Assembly: GCA_037481875.1 (NCBI GenBank)
Contig: JBBFKY010000001.1
Coordinates: forward strand, 473,782 to 537,781
Length of the DNA stretch: 64,000 nt
Reading direction: 5' to 3'
Origin: Desulfosoma sp.
Lineage (GTDB): Bacteria > Desulfobacterota > Syntrophobacteria > Syntrophobacterales > DSM-9756
Under the pieces are notes generated by a model. It had not been told where the DNA came from and did no database searches. It saw only the letters and a program-made list of their open reading frames with translations. The stretch's first letter is position 1; each line of letters opens with the position of its first letter. A program made the translations under genes and the position numbers. Below, piece by piece: positions 26,398-35,314 of the stretch.

Positions 26398-27561
26398 TCA
26401 ACGCAAAAACGCCCCGACCGGCCCGTCTTTTTTCAAAATTTCCTTAGCCCCATCGGCCCCGATTTCTTCCACCTTGCCACCCATGGCGAGAACGCGATCA
26501 CAAGCGGCCCACACCACGTCGTCTACATCGTTCAAGGCGTTGGTGCAATAAGGACAGGTCCCGGCGGAAGGCGCATGATCCATAAGAACGTCGCAGGTTG
26601 GACAATGCCAACCGGGAACTGAAAACCCTACCGGGACGAGGATCTGGTATACGCGGCCTTGGTTCACGGCATTTAGAACCGCGTCGAGCCCGAGGACGGC
26701 TTTGGGTGTTTCACTTTGAGCCTTTCTGGCGGCGGTGATGCATTCGGTGACCAGGTCGTTTTCTCGAGCCGCATCCAGCTCTCCTAGGACTGGAATCACC
26801 GTTTCGAGAAGCTCTTTGGGTTTTGCCGTAACCGAGGCGCGCACCCGGGCAGCGACTCGAGCCAGCACACCTTTGGGGAGAATACGTTTAAGTTCAGCGG
26901 TCACGTCTTCCGGCCCTGCTAGAACCACTCGGTCGATGCTATATTCCTCAATCATGTCATGCAGAGAATCAGCGACTTCCTTAAGAAACCAATGGCTCCA
27001 GGTGGCCGCTCGACGTTGAAAAACCATCTGAGAGCGCATATGATCGGTTCCTGCCGTAACGCGATGGCGAACGGCAGGGGTCTGAAAGGCTTCTTCTACT
27101 TCCTCCACTTCTCCCATGGAAGCGACCAGAAACCGCGCCTTTTCTCGATCTACGACGACGATTGCGGTACGTTCATATTCTTTCCAGGCATCCAGTAAGG
27201 GTCGAATATAAGGGCGTCGTTCATACCAGGCCCCGTTGGGCAGACGCACCGGTAAATCTTCCAGGTACGTGTACCCTTCGGAAACATCGCAAAAAAACAC
27301 AAGGGTCTTTCCTTTAGGAATGTGCAGTCCCACCTGGTTACGAACCCAGTCGGCGTCTTCACGAAAATGTTCCGCGGTTTCGGGATCAGCCAGGGTCGCT
27401 TCCAGGTCTTTAAGCATCTGATCCAGGACGAGCTTGTGAGCTCCGCGTCGATTCGCGCGAACTTGTGGGTCTAGGTTGAGGTAAACACTGAGAATCCAAG
27501 AACCTTCAGGAGCATGACGGCGGGCCAAACTTTCCAGAGAACTGGGATGTAGCGCCTTCAT
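26398..27561 (-). CDS. baeRF-family protein (bacterial eRF1/Vms1-like) with zinc ribbon
   Basis: 387 residues from the ATG at 27561, which has AAGGAGG six bases upstream. The first two thirds follow the bacterial archaeo-eukaryotic release-factor-like (baeRF) pattern: LSVYLNLDP near the N-terminus, TLVFFCDVSEGYTYLEDLPV, RPLLDAWKEYERTAIVVVDR, and a region of EEYSIDRVVLAGPEDVTAEL. The C-terminal part has a zinc ribbon, CPTCDVLMDHAPSAGTCPYC. Relatives of this fold are thought to act at the ribosomal A site in ribosome rescue or hibernation. I see no GGQ loop, so peptidyl-tRNA hydrolysis is not implied. Confidence 0.72.
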   Translation of the reverse strand: MKALHPSSLESLARRHAPEGSWILSVYLNLDPQVRANRRGAHKLVLDQMLKDLEATLADPETAEHFREDADWVRNQVGLHIPKGKTLVFFCDVSEGYTYLEDLPVRLPNGAWYERRPYIRPLLDAWKEYERTAIVVVDREKARFLVASMGEVEEVEEAFQTPAVRHRVTAGTDHMRSQMVFQRRAATWSHWFLKEVADSLHDMIEEYSIDRVVLAGPEDVTAELKRILPKGVLARVAARVRASVTAKPKELLETVIPVLGELDAARENDLVTECITAARKAQSETPKAVLGLDAVLNAVNQGRVYQILVPVGFSVPGWHCPTCDVLMDHAPSAGTCPYCTNALNDVDDVVWAACDRVLAMGGKVEEIGADGAKEILKKDGPVGAFLR

Positions 27562-28171
27562 GAAGATCCTCCTTGGCTGGTGTGTGCATGCCAAAATCGC
27601 CGCTATACGGCAAGGCGGCATTCCAGGATGCGGTTGAAGCTTTCATGCAATTGTCGCCTGCCGAGGACGCGCGGTCAAGGACGCATCTAAGGAACCGGAA
27701 TCGGCGGGGTGCATGAGGAAATCGGTTCATTGAGGGACAGGAGGCGTTGTGGAGATGAACAAGCTAGTAGGGAAGATGGCAGCAATGGTTTTTGGTGGAA
27801 ACGTCGGTCCGCCCTTTCAGGCTTGAGACGCCAATCTTTTTCGTTATCCACAAAGACAAGCGATGGCTTTGCCAGGAGCACGGGGGCTAGGCGTTGCATG
27901 AACCTTCCAGAGGCTCACGTTCCGCGGAAGGGACCCAGTTTCAAGCCTGTGTAGGGGCGAGGCGGCGCCGCGCCTCTAACTTACGGCGTCAAATGCCTTG
28001 GTCTTGTCGTTGAAAGGGCAGGGTCCTAGTGTTATCGAAACCAATGTTTATCAAACAAGTGCCAGCAAACAAATTGGGGGCGCCCCCTCTTGGGAACGCC
28101 CCCAACCAATTCACTCGCTTTTGGGTCAGGTCTCAAGGCATGGGAAGCTCCAAAGATGCGGGACCCAAAGG
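27562..28171. other. Intergenic region with a repeat fragment and hairpin
   Basis: About 610 bases. 27930-27980 carries a fragment of the dispersed repeat (CAGTTTCAAGCCTGTG then GTAGGGGCGAGGCGGCG). A 9-bp hairpin TTGGGGGCG / CGCCCCCAA lies at 28074-28105. Open frames here lack ribosome sites and look like chance. Confidence 0.5.
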
Positions 28172-28369
28172 TCAGGACAGGAATTTTTGCTTGATCTTGT
28201 CCCACGGAGCAAAGGCGGCGAAAAGCCCCGCGGAAATGAGATAAAAAGCGATGATGGATGCGGGAAAGGTCAGATAAAGGAGCGCATACACGGGAAAAAG
28301 CACAGCCAAAGAGACCGCGATTCGTGCCGCGACTTCCATCCACTTGCTGGTTTCTTGTCTTTCGTCCAT
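28172..28369 (-). CDS. Small two-helix membrane protein, unknown
   Basis: 65 residues from the ATG at 28369, preceded by GGAG six bases away; an in-frame start at 28438 would add 23 residues. After a charged N-terminus (MDERQETSKWMEVAARI) come two hydrophobic helices (AVSLAVLFPVYALLYLTF and IIAFYLISAGLFAAFAP) and a basic tail ending KIKQKFLS. No family recognised. Confidence 0.55.
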   Translation of the reverse strand: MDERQETSKWMEVAARIAVSLAVLFPVYALLYLTFPASIIAFYLISAGLFAAFAPWDKIKQKFLS

Positions 28370-28603
28370 GGGCGACTCCATCGATGGATAGTGTGATAAA
28401 AACAGGGGACTCAGCGTCCGGTTTTGTTCTCCATTCAATTCGGTCCTCTATTACCCGAGGGGAAGGCAATTTTCAAGGCCCAAAGGCGAAAGCTTCGACC
28501 TTTTTTTCACAACATCACCCAGACCATGGCCTTGACAACCAGGAAGTTCTGAAAAAACGCTGAAGGAAAGAAGGGCAAGCCGTTGAGACTTCCCAAGTTT
28601 TTG

Positions 28604-28633
28604 TTTGCTCCTGGCCCTTGCTTTGTGTATAGT
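28604..28633 (+). promoter_or_regulatory. Possible qmo operon promoter
   Basis: TTTGCT (28604-28609) and TATAGT (28628-28633) are separated by 18 bases, about 110 bases upstream of qmoA. The -10 is good and the -35 moderate. No regulator site was recognised. Confidence 0.35.
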
Positions 28634-28747
28634 TGCACATGATGCGGCCGGAGCCTATCGACGGAGCCGGTCCTTTCCGGGGAGGCATTCCCTGCCCACG
28701 CTCTCGAGGGTTCACGGGACATCTTTCATATACCGAGGAGGATGAGC

Positions 28748-30010
28748 ATGGCAAACACGGTGACACAAAGCATCATGGTGGTTGGAGGCGGCATGAGCGG
28801 CATGAGTGCCGCCATTGAAGCCGCCGAGGCAGGCTACGAGGTCTTTTTGGTGGAAAAGAACCCGTACCTGGGGGGGCGTGTGGCCCAGCTGCATCAGTAT
28901 TTTCCCAAGTTGTGCCCTCCTTACTGCGGCCTGGAAATCAATTTCCGCCGCATCAAGGACAATCCCAGAGTGAAGGTTTTTACCATGGCGGAGGTGACTC
29001 AGATTCGCGGAACGGAAGGTGATTTTGACGTCACGGTGAAGATCAATCCGCGTTATGTGAATGAGAAATGCACGGGGTGCGGCAAGTGCGCCGAAGCCTG
29101 TTCCTTGGAGATCGACAACCCCTTCAATTACGGCATGGATACCGTCAAGGCCGCTTATCTTCCTCACGACATGGCCTTTCCCATGCGCTACGTCTTGGAT
29201 CCCAGCCTGGTCAAAAGCGCGGAAGCACAAAAGGTCAAAGAAGCCTGCCCGTATGATGCCATTGATCTGAATATGACGGAAAAGATGCTGGAACTCAAGG
29301 TAGGAAGCATCGTCTGGGCTACGGGCTGGAAACCCTATGACATCAGGAAACTGGATAATTACGGCGGGGGCGCCTACGCCAATGTGATCACCAACGTTCA
29401 GATGGAGAGACTGGCGGCGTGGAATGGTCCGACTCAAGGCAAGGTTCTACGTCCTTCCGACGGGCAACCGCCAAAGACCGTGGCTTTCGTCCAGTGTGCC
29501 GGATCCCGGGATCAGAACCATCTACCGTTTTGTTCCGGCATCTGTTGTCTGGCTTCCTTAAAGCAGGCGACCTATGTTCGAGAACAGATTCCGGAGGCAA
29601 CCGTTTATTTCTTCTACATCGATGTGCGGGCCACAGATCGACTGGAAGATTTTGTCAACCGGGTCAAAGCCGATGACAAGCTGATCTTTTTTAAAGGTAA
29701 AGTCGCCAAGATCACCGAAGACGGCGCCACGAAGAACTTAGTGTGCCGCGTGGAAAACACCATGACCGAAGAACTTCATGAAATCCCGGTGGACCTGGTG
29801 GTCCTGGCCACGGGCATGCAGCCCAACACGTCGGAAGCCCCGGTGCCCACACCGGTTCCCTACGACGAATACGGTTTTGTGGCGTCCATGGACGCCATGC
29901 CTGGCATTTACGCCGCGGGCACGACTCGAACCCCGTGCAATGTGGCCGAATCCGTCGCCGACGGCACGGCAGCCGCTCTCAAAGCCATTCAATCCGTCGT
30001 GAGGAGGTAG
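28748..30010 (+). CDS. qmoA: Quinone-interacting membrane-bound oxidoreductase subunit QmoA
   Basis: 420 residues. The ATG at 28748 is chosen because GGAGG lies six bases upstream; an ATG two codons earlier abuts the site. QmoA is a soluble FAD protein related to HdrA. Its N-terminal nucleotide-binding motif is VVGGGMSGMSAAIEAAE, with LGGRVAQLHQYFPKLCPPYC just after. A CTGCGKCAEAC iron-sulfur motif lies near residue 100, and FAD-domain end motifs (VVLATGMQPNT, GIYAAGTTRTPCNVAESVAD) follow. With QmoB and QmoC it carries electrons from menaquinol towards APS reductase in sulfate reduction. Confidence 0.95.
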   Translation: MANTVTQSIMVVGGGMSGMSAAIEAAEAGYEVFLVEKNPYLGGRVAQLHQYFPKLCPPYCGLEINFRRIKDNPRVKVFTMAEVTQIRGTEGDFDVTVKINPRYVNEKCTGCGKCAEACSLEIDNPFNYGMDTVKAAYLPHDMAFPMRYVLDPSLVKSAEAQKVKEACPYDAIDLNMTEKMLELKVGSIVWATGWKPYDIRKLDNYGGGAYANVITNVQMERLAAWNGPTQGKVLRPSDGQPPKTVAFVQCAGSRDQNHLPFCSGICCLASLKQATYVREQIPEATVYFFYIDVRATDRLEDFVNRVKADDKLIFFKGKVAKITEDGATKNLVCRVENTMTEELHEIPVDLVVLATGMQPNTSEAPVPTPVPYDEYGFVASMDAMPGIYAAGTTRTPCNVAESVADGTAAALKAIQSVVRR

Positions 30011-30014
30011 CTCA

Positions 30015-32255
30015 ATGGATAAGAAGCTTGCCACGTATATTTGTACCGGTTGCGGCATCGGCGATGCCCTGGACATAGAGCAGCTGTCCAAGGTGGCTCA
30101 AAAGGAATGCAAAGCCGCCTTGGTGAAAACCCATGCTTGCCTGTGTAGCCAAGAAGGCGTCGACATGCTGAAGGCGGATATTCAAAATGAAGGCGTTAAC
30201 TGCCTCATGATCGCCGCCTGTTCTCCGCGTGTCATGTACGATGTGTTTCGTTTTGAAGGATGCTTGGTGGATCGCGTGAATCTGAGGGAGCAGGTGGCGT
30301 GGAGCCAAAAGCCCGGCGATGAAGACACGCAGATGATGGCCGAAGATTATCTGCGCATGTCCGCGGCCAAGATCGGCAAGATGGATCCTCCGGAGCCGTA
30401 CAAGCCTGAAGAGGAAATCTCAAAGGATATTCTCATCGTGGGCGGCGGTGTGGCTGGCATGACGGCGGCCAAGGAAGTGTCAAAGGCCGGTTACAAAGCC
30501 GTGCTGGTGGAAAAAGAAAAGCAGCTTGGTGGTTTTCAGCGATCGGTGACCAAGATCGCCACCTTCCCCTACAAGGGGATCAAAGACAATGATGTGGAAA
30601 GCCTCATTCAGGAGGTAACCAAAGACAGTAACATCACCGTTTACACGGGTGCCAAGATTCAAAAGACCGAAGGAGGCCCCGGTGTTTTCAAGGTGACCAT
30701 CGCTCAAAACGGTGCCACTAAGGAGCACAAAGTGGGGGCCATCGTCATGGCCGCCGGGTGGAAGCCGTATGACGCCACGCAATTGGATCCCAAGCTGGGC
30801 TATGGGCAATCGCCCAACATCATCACCAATGTTCAGTTTGAAGAAATGGTCCAGGCCGGCGGAGTAAAGCGGCCCAGTGACGGAGCCGGCGTGCAGAATG
30901 TGGCTTTTCTGCAGTGTGCCGGCCAGCGTGACCCAGAAAAGCTCCCCTACTGTTCTTCGGTGTGTTGCACCACAAGCCTTAAACAGGCTATTTACATCAA
31001 ACAAACCAATCCCGACGCCAATGTGTACATCGTGTTCAAAGAAATGCGAACACCGGGTCAGGCCGAAGACCTTTATCGAAAGGCCCAGGAAGAAGGTGTC
31101 ATTTTTATTCGAAGCCAGGATCCTCAGGTGAAAGCTTCCGGCGCGGGAGTCTCGGTGGAAGCCTTGGACGACTTGTTGGGAGAAACGGTCCTGCTGGAGG
31201 ATTTGGATCTGGTGGTGTTGGCCACAGGCATGGTGCCGGTGACGGCTTTCGGCGAAGACTACGCCCAGGTGCGGGCACGCATGCGAGGGGCGGAGACGGA
31301 ACAGAAGAAGGAAGAGGAAGAGCTGGAAGTTCCTCAAGACGCCATTCTGGTCTCGGACATTCTCAATTTGGAATACCGTCAGGGACCGGAACTTCCCGGA
31401 TTGCGTTACGGTTTTCCGGACTCCCATTTTATCTGTTTCCCTTATGAGACGAGGCGAACCGGTATCTACGCGGCGGGCTGTGTGCGTCGCCCCATGGGTG
31501 TTGCAGCGGCTTTTGAAGACGGCGCCGGCGCGGCCATGAAGGCCATTCAATGTGTGGAATTGGTCAGCCAAGGAAAGGCCGTGCATCCTCGAGCCGGGGA
31601 TATGAGTTTCCCTGAATTTTTCATGCAGCGCTGCACGCAGTGTAAACGGTGTACGGAAGAGTGCCCGTTCGGCGCCATTAACGAAGATGAAAAGGGCAAC
31701 CCGCTGCCGCAACCCACGCGCTGCCGACGATGCGGTGTCTGTATGGGAGCTTGCCCGGAGCGAATCATTTCGTTCAAGAACTACTCTGTGGGCATGATCG
31801 GCGACATGATCAAATCCATCGAAGTCCCCGAGGAAGACGAAGAAAAGCCACGCATCATCGTGCTCGCTTGCGAAAACGATGCCTATCCGGCGCTGGATAT
31901 GGTAGGGCTTCGTCGGATGAACTACAACGCGTGGGTGCGGGTGATTCCCATGCGCTGTCTGGGTTCCATGAACCTTATCTTCATCGCCGATGCCCTGTCT
32001 AAAGGCATTGACGGGGTTCTGCTGTTGGGCTGCAAATACGGGGACGACTACCAATGCCACTTTGTGAAGGGTTCCGAATTGGCCAACATCCGTTTGAGCA
32101 AGGTCAAGGAGACGTTGGATCGTCTTGTTCTTGAATCCGATCGCGTGCGATTCGAAACGGTGGCCATTTCCGATTACGACAAGCTGCCCAAGATTTTAGA
32201 CGATTTTGCGGAAACTCTCGAAGGCGTGGGGCCGAACCCCTACAAGGGATTCTAA
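30015..32255 (+). CDS. qmoB: Quinone-interacting membrane-bound oxidoreductase subunit QmoB
   Basis: 746 residues, four bases after qmoA. An HdrA/MvhD-type fusion: N-terminal Cys motif CTGCGIGDALDIEQL, FAD-binding GGGVAGMTAAKEVSKAGYKA (~145), a long FAD domain, and two ferredoxin clusters CTQCKRCTEECPFGA and CRRCGVCMGACPERI (~540-590). A C-terminal MvhD-like domain has VLACENDAYPALDMVG and LLGCKYGDDYQC. Length matches known QmoB. It is thought to bifurcate or confurcate electrons at its flavin in the Qmo-AprAB interaction. Confidence 0.95.
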   Translation: MDKKLATYICTGCGIGDALDIEQLSKVAQKECKAALVKTHACLCSQEGVDMLKADIQNEGVNCLMIAACSPRVMYDVFRFEGCLVDRVNLREQVAWSQKPGDEDTQMMAEDYLRMSAAKIGKMDPPEPYKPEEEISKDILIVGGGVAGMTAAKEVSKAGYKAVLVEKEKQLGGFQRSVTKIATFPYKGIKDNDVESLIQEVTKDSNITVYTGAKIQKTEGGPGVFKVTIAQNGATKEHKVGAIVMAAGWKPYDATQLDPKLGYGQSPNIITNVQFEEMVQAGGVKRPSDGAGVQNVAFLQCAGQRDPEKLPYCSSVCCTTSLKQAIYIKQTNPDANVYIVFKEMRTPGQAEDLYRKAQEEGVIFIRSQDPQVKASGAGVSVEALDDLLGETVLLEDLDLVVLATGMVPVTAFGEDYAQVRARMRGAETEQKKEEEELEVPQDAILVSDILNLEYRQGPELPGLRYGFPDSHFICFPYETRRTGIYAAGCVRRPMGVAAAFEDGAGAAMKAIQCVELVSQGKAVHPRAGDMSFPEFFMQRCTQCKRCTEECPFGAINEDEKGNPLPQPTRCRRCGVCMGACPERIISFKNYSVGMIGDMIKSIEVPEEDEEKPRIIVLACENDAYPALDMVGLRRMNYNAWVRVIPMRCLGSMNLIFIADALSKGIDGVLLLGCKYGDDYQCHFVKGSELANIRLSKVKETLDRLVLESDRVRFETVAISDYDKLPKILDDFAETLEGVGPNPYKGF

Positions 32256-32296
32256 AGGGAACGCCGTAAGGACAAGGAAAGCGAGGAGGCTTGAGG

Positions 32297-33514
32297 ATGA
32301 GTATCAAGGTGGATCCGAATTTGATGAAGGATCTGAAGCACTTCGGGTTGAAAGACGCCAGCAAGTGCTTCCATTGCGGGAACTGCACCGCCGTGTGCCC
32401 GCTTTCGGAAACGGGGACGCCCTTCCCGCGTAAATTGGTCAAGTACGCCCAGATGGGGTTAAAGGACAAGATTTTGACATCCTCGGAGCCGTGGCTGTGC
32501 TATTACTGCGGTAACTGCTCCGACAATTGCCCTCGAGGTGCCGATCCCGGCGAGACCATGATGGCCTTGCGTCGATACCTCACCAGCCAGTACGACTGGA
32601 CGGGTTTTTCCAGAAAGTTTTACACGTCCGAAAAGTTCGAAATCATGGCCGTGATTGTCACGGGCTTGATCGTCGGGGTGCTGATGCTGCTCATTCACGG
32701 TGAATTCGACTGGCAGCATGCCTCATTGGAGAAGGCATGGCCGGCTCACGGGATGGAAATCGCCGACCTTATCATGGCGTCCATCCTATCATTTTTCCTT
32801 CTCACCAACGTCTATCGGTTCATGAAATTCACCATGGGGGATCTCCTCACCAAAATCCCTTTGCGCATTTATGCCAGTCAAGCCAAGGAGCTGGTGCTTC
32901 ATTTTCTCACCCAAAAGCGATGGGCCAAATGCGAAGACAGGACCCAGTGGGTGATTCACTTGCTCATGATGACCGGTTACACAACGGCATTCATTTTGGT
33001 CGCCGTGCTTTTGGCCGGAGGACTTGCTGTTTTGGGACTCACCTGGGAACCGCTGCGTTTTCAGCGACCCTACGATCCGGTTTTGGGAAGGGATATTGAG
33101 TATTCCCTGTTCCATCCCATTCGTCTTTTGGGCTACTATGCCACCATCGCCATCCTCATCGGAGCCACCTACGCCCTTATCGGCCGTTTTCGAAAGAGCA
33201 AAGCCCCTTACAAGAATTCCCACGGTACGGACTGGATGTTCCTGGTTCTCCTGGAGCTGACGGTCATTACGGGGATTTCAGTGCATATTTTGCGGCTACT
33301 GGACATTCCATTCGCTACGTACGCCATGTACATTCTTCACCTGATGATCGCCGTTCCCATGCTGGTCCTGGAGGTGCCCTTCTCCAAGTGGTCCCATTTG
33401 GCTTATCGACCTATGGCGGCCTACTTGAAAGGGGTAAGAGAGAGATATTTTGAGGAATTAAAGAGCCGGGAAGGGGAAGCGCCAGCCAAGGAACCTGCCG
33501 CGGCAGAAGCCTAG
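32297..33514 (+). CDS. qmoC: Quinone-interacting membrane-bound oxidoreductase subunit QmoC
   Basis: 405 residues. The ATG at 32297 has GGAGG seven bases upstream; a TTG two codons earlier is less likely. An N-terminal HdrC-like part has two clusters, CFHCGNCTAVCP and CYYCGNCSDNCP. An HdrE-like membrane part follows with about five or six helices (such as IMAVIVTGLIVGVLMLLIHG and LLMMTGYTTAFILVAVLLAG) and His residues suited to bind heme b. It is the quinol-oxidising anchor of the complex. aprBA and sat do not adjoin the operon in this window. Confidence 0.95.
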   Translation: MSIKVDPNLMKDLKHFGLKDASKCFHCGNCTAVCPLSETGTPFPRKLVKYAQMGLKDKILTSSEPWLCYYCGNCSDNCPRGADPGETMMALRRYLTSQYDWTGFSRKFYTSEKFEIMAVIVTGLIVGVLMLLIHGEFDWQHASLEKAWPAHGMEIADLIMASILSFFLLTNVYRFMKFTMGDLLTKIPLRIYASQAKELVLHFLTQKRWAKCEDRTQWVIHLLMMTGYTTAFILVAVLLAGGLAVLGLTWEPLRFQRPYDPVLGRDIEYSLFHPIRLLGYYATIAILIGATYALIGRFRKSKAPYKNSHGTDWMFLVLLELTVITGISVHILRLLDIPFATYAMYILHLMIAVPMLVLEVPFSKWSHLAYRPMAAYLKGVRERYFEELKSREGEAPAKEPAAAEA

Positions 33515-33564
33515 AAGGAGGCGGGGCGGACGGCTCTCAGAGGCAGCCCCTCTAGAAATCTGTA

Positions 33565-33588
33565 AGGGCGGACCTATGGGTCCGCCCT
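33565..33588 (+). terminator. Hairpin downstream of qmoC
   Basis: AGGGCGGACC (33565-33574) and GGTCCGCCCT (33579-33588) form a perfect 10-bp stem with loop TATG, 50 bases past the qmoC stop. No T run follows. The unit resembles a REP-like element and may protect the qmo mRNA end. Confidence 0.5.
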
Positions 33589-33741
33589 ACACCTTCTTGA
33601 GCACGGGTTTTTATACTTGCCGCGCCAAACCTCGCCTATATCCTTCAAAGAGACCTATCTTTTCCCGTGGGGCGGGTCTTCGGGTTGCTTCTCATGCGAG
33701 CGGAACAGCCCCGCCTTTCGGGGTCCCACGCAGCTGGTCTA

Positions 33742-35172
33742 TTACGAAAAGCTCTGAAAAAAAGCACGATTGGGTGCAAACATTTTTCCAGGGTTCATAA
33801 TATCGTGAGGGTCCAAGGCGTGCTTGATGCGTATCATGGCTTCAAAGGCTCCAGGGTGAACCTCCCATTGAAAAAAGCAGCTCTTGGTAAGGCCGATGCC
33901 ATGTTCTCCTGAAAGCGTTCCTCCGAGACGAAGGACTTCCTGGAAAAGTTCTTCCACAGCCTTTTCGGCGCGGGCCATTTCCTGCGGGTTGGAGCGATCC
34001 ACCATGATGTTGGTATGAATATTCCCGTCCCCGGCATGTCCAAAGCTCACGATAACCAAATCATATTTTCGAGCCAGGGTCTGGTTGAATTTGATGAGAT
34101 CGGCGATACGGGAACGTGGAACGGTGACGTCTTCGTTGATCTTTCCGGAGCGAATACGACCCAAGGCCGGGGATATGGCACGTCGAGTGGCCCAGAGTTT
34201 ATCTCTTTCCTGTGGACTTTTGGCCACCGAGACCCGGAAGGCTTCGTGTTGGCGAAAAATGTCTTCCATGGTAGCCATGTGACGGGGAAGGACTTCAGGG
34301 GGGCCGTCCACTTCGGCTATTAGCATGCCTTCAGCCTGTTCGGGAATTTCTAACGATGAGTATTTCGAGACGGCGCGAAGAGTGGCTGCATCGAGCAACT
34401 CGAGACAGGTCGGAATGATGCGCGCTTGAAGAACAGCGACGACGGCATGGGCTGCGTCTTCAATTCTGGCAAAAACGGCTGAAACCGTCATGACGGCTTC
34501 CGGTGCCGGAATGAGACGGAGAACAATCTTGGTGATAATACCCAAGGTCCCTTCGGAACCGATGAGAAGACGAGTAAGATCATAGCCGACGACACCTTTC
34601 ATGGTCCGTGTTCCCGTGGTGATCAATTCTCCTGTGGGCAACACGGCTTCCAGCCCCAGCACATAATCCCTTGTGACACCGTACTTGACGGCTCGAGGTC
34701 CACCGGCGCATGTGGCCACGTTGCCGCCGATCGTTGAAAATTCTAAACTTGCCGGATCCGGGGGGTAAAAAAGCCCATATTGGGCCACCGTTTTTTGAAA
34801 AACCCCTGTGACCACAGCCGGTTCCACCACGGCGACCATGTCTTCGGGATGAATTTCCAGAATCCGGTTCAGCCGGGCCAGGGAAAGGACCACACCACCT
34901 CGATCGGGCACCGCACCTCCCACCATGCCGCTTCCGGCACCACGCGGGTAAATGGGAAAACGCCATCGATTGGCTAAGCGGACCACTTCTGAGATTTGGC
35001 AAGCGTTCGCAGGAAAAACGACGGCTTGGGGAAGGGCGGTGAGCTTGCTGGCGTCGTAGCCGTAGCTAACGCGATCTTCCAAAGCCGTCAGAACATGATC
35101 CTCTCCTACGATTTCTCGAAGACTTTGCAGAGCTTCCTGAGGTAAGGAAGAAGATTGACATCTGGTTTTCAC
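33742..35172 (-). CDS. FAD-linked oxidase GlcD/D-lactate dehydrogenase type
   Basis: 476 residues. PCMH-type FAD-binding domain with YPRGAGSGMVGGAVPDRGG (residues ~77-96) and PPDPASLEFSTIGGNVATCA GGPR, then the C-terminal substrate domain with SFGHAGDGNIHTNIM and LSGEHGIGLTK (metal and substrate-binding His residues). Such enzymes oxidise D-lactate, glycolate or other 2-hydroxy acids and pass electrons to an Fe-S partner or quinone. No GlcF/Fe-S partner is adjacent. In sulfate reducers D-lactate is the commonest substrate, but this cannot be read from the sequence. Confidence 0.9.
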   Translation of the reverse strand: MKTRCQSSSLPQEALQSLREIVGEDHVLTALEDRVSYGYDASKLTALPQAVVFPANACQISEVVRLANRWRFPIYPRGAGSGMVGGAVPDRGGVVLSLARLNRILEIHPEDMVAVVEPAVVTGVFQKTVAQYGLFYPPDPASLEFSTIGGNVATCAGGPRAVKYGVTRDYVLGLEAVLPTGELITTGTRTMKGVVGYDLTRLLIGSEGTLGIITKIVLRLIPAPEAVMTVSAVFARIEDAAHAVVAVLQARIIPTCLELLDAATLRAVSKYSSLEIPEQAEGMLIAEVDGPPEVLPRHMATMEDIFRQHEAFRVSVAKSPQERDKLWATRRAISPALGRIRSGKINEDVTVPRSRIADLIKFNQTLARKYDLVIVSFGHAGDGNIHTNIMVDRSNPQEMARAEKAVEELFQEVLRLGGTLSGEHGIGLTKSCFFQWEVHPGAFEAMIRIKHALDPHDIMNPGKMFAPNRAFFQSFS

Positions 35173-35314
35173 TGGGGCCGCCTTTCCGCTCTATGGTCTC
35201 CACATGTTAACGTTGGTTTCATAGCACAATAATATAAACGGCCGAAGGGAGTCCATGGGACATTGCGGCAAAGTGGTGGGAATAAGGCTATGAAGGGAAG
35301 GGAAAAGATAAGAC

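Noticed and set aside
30480-32060. 526-codon minus-strand frame
   Set aside because: Antisense to qmoB; no family motifs and His/Arg-rich.
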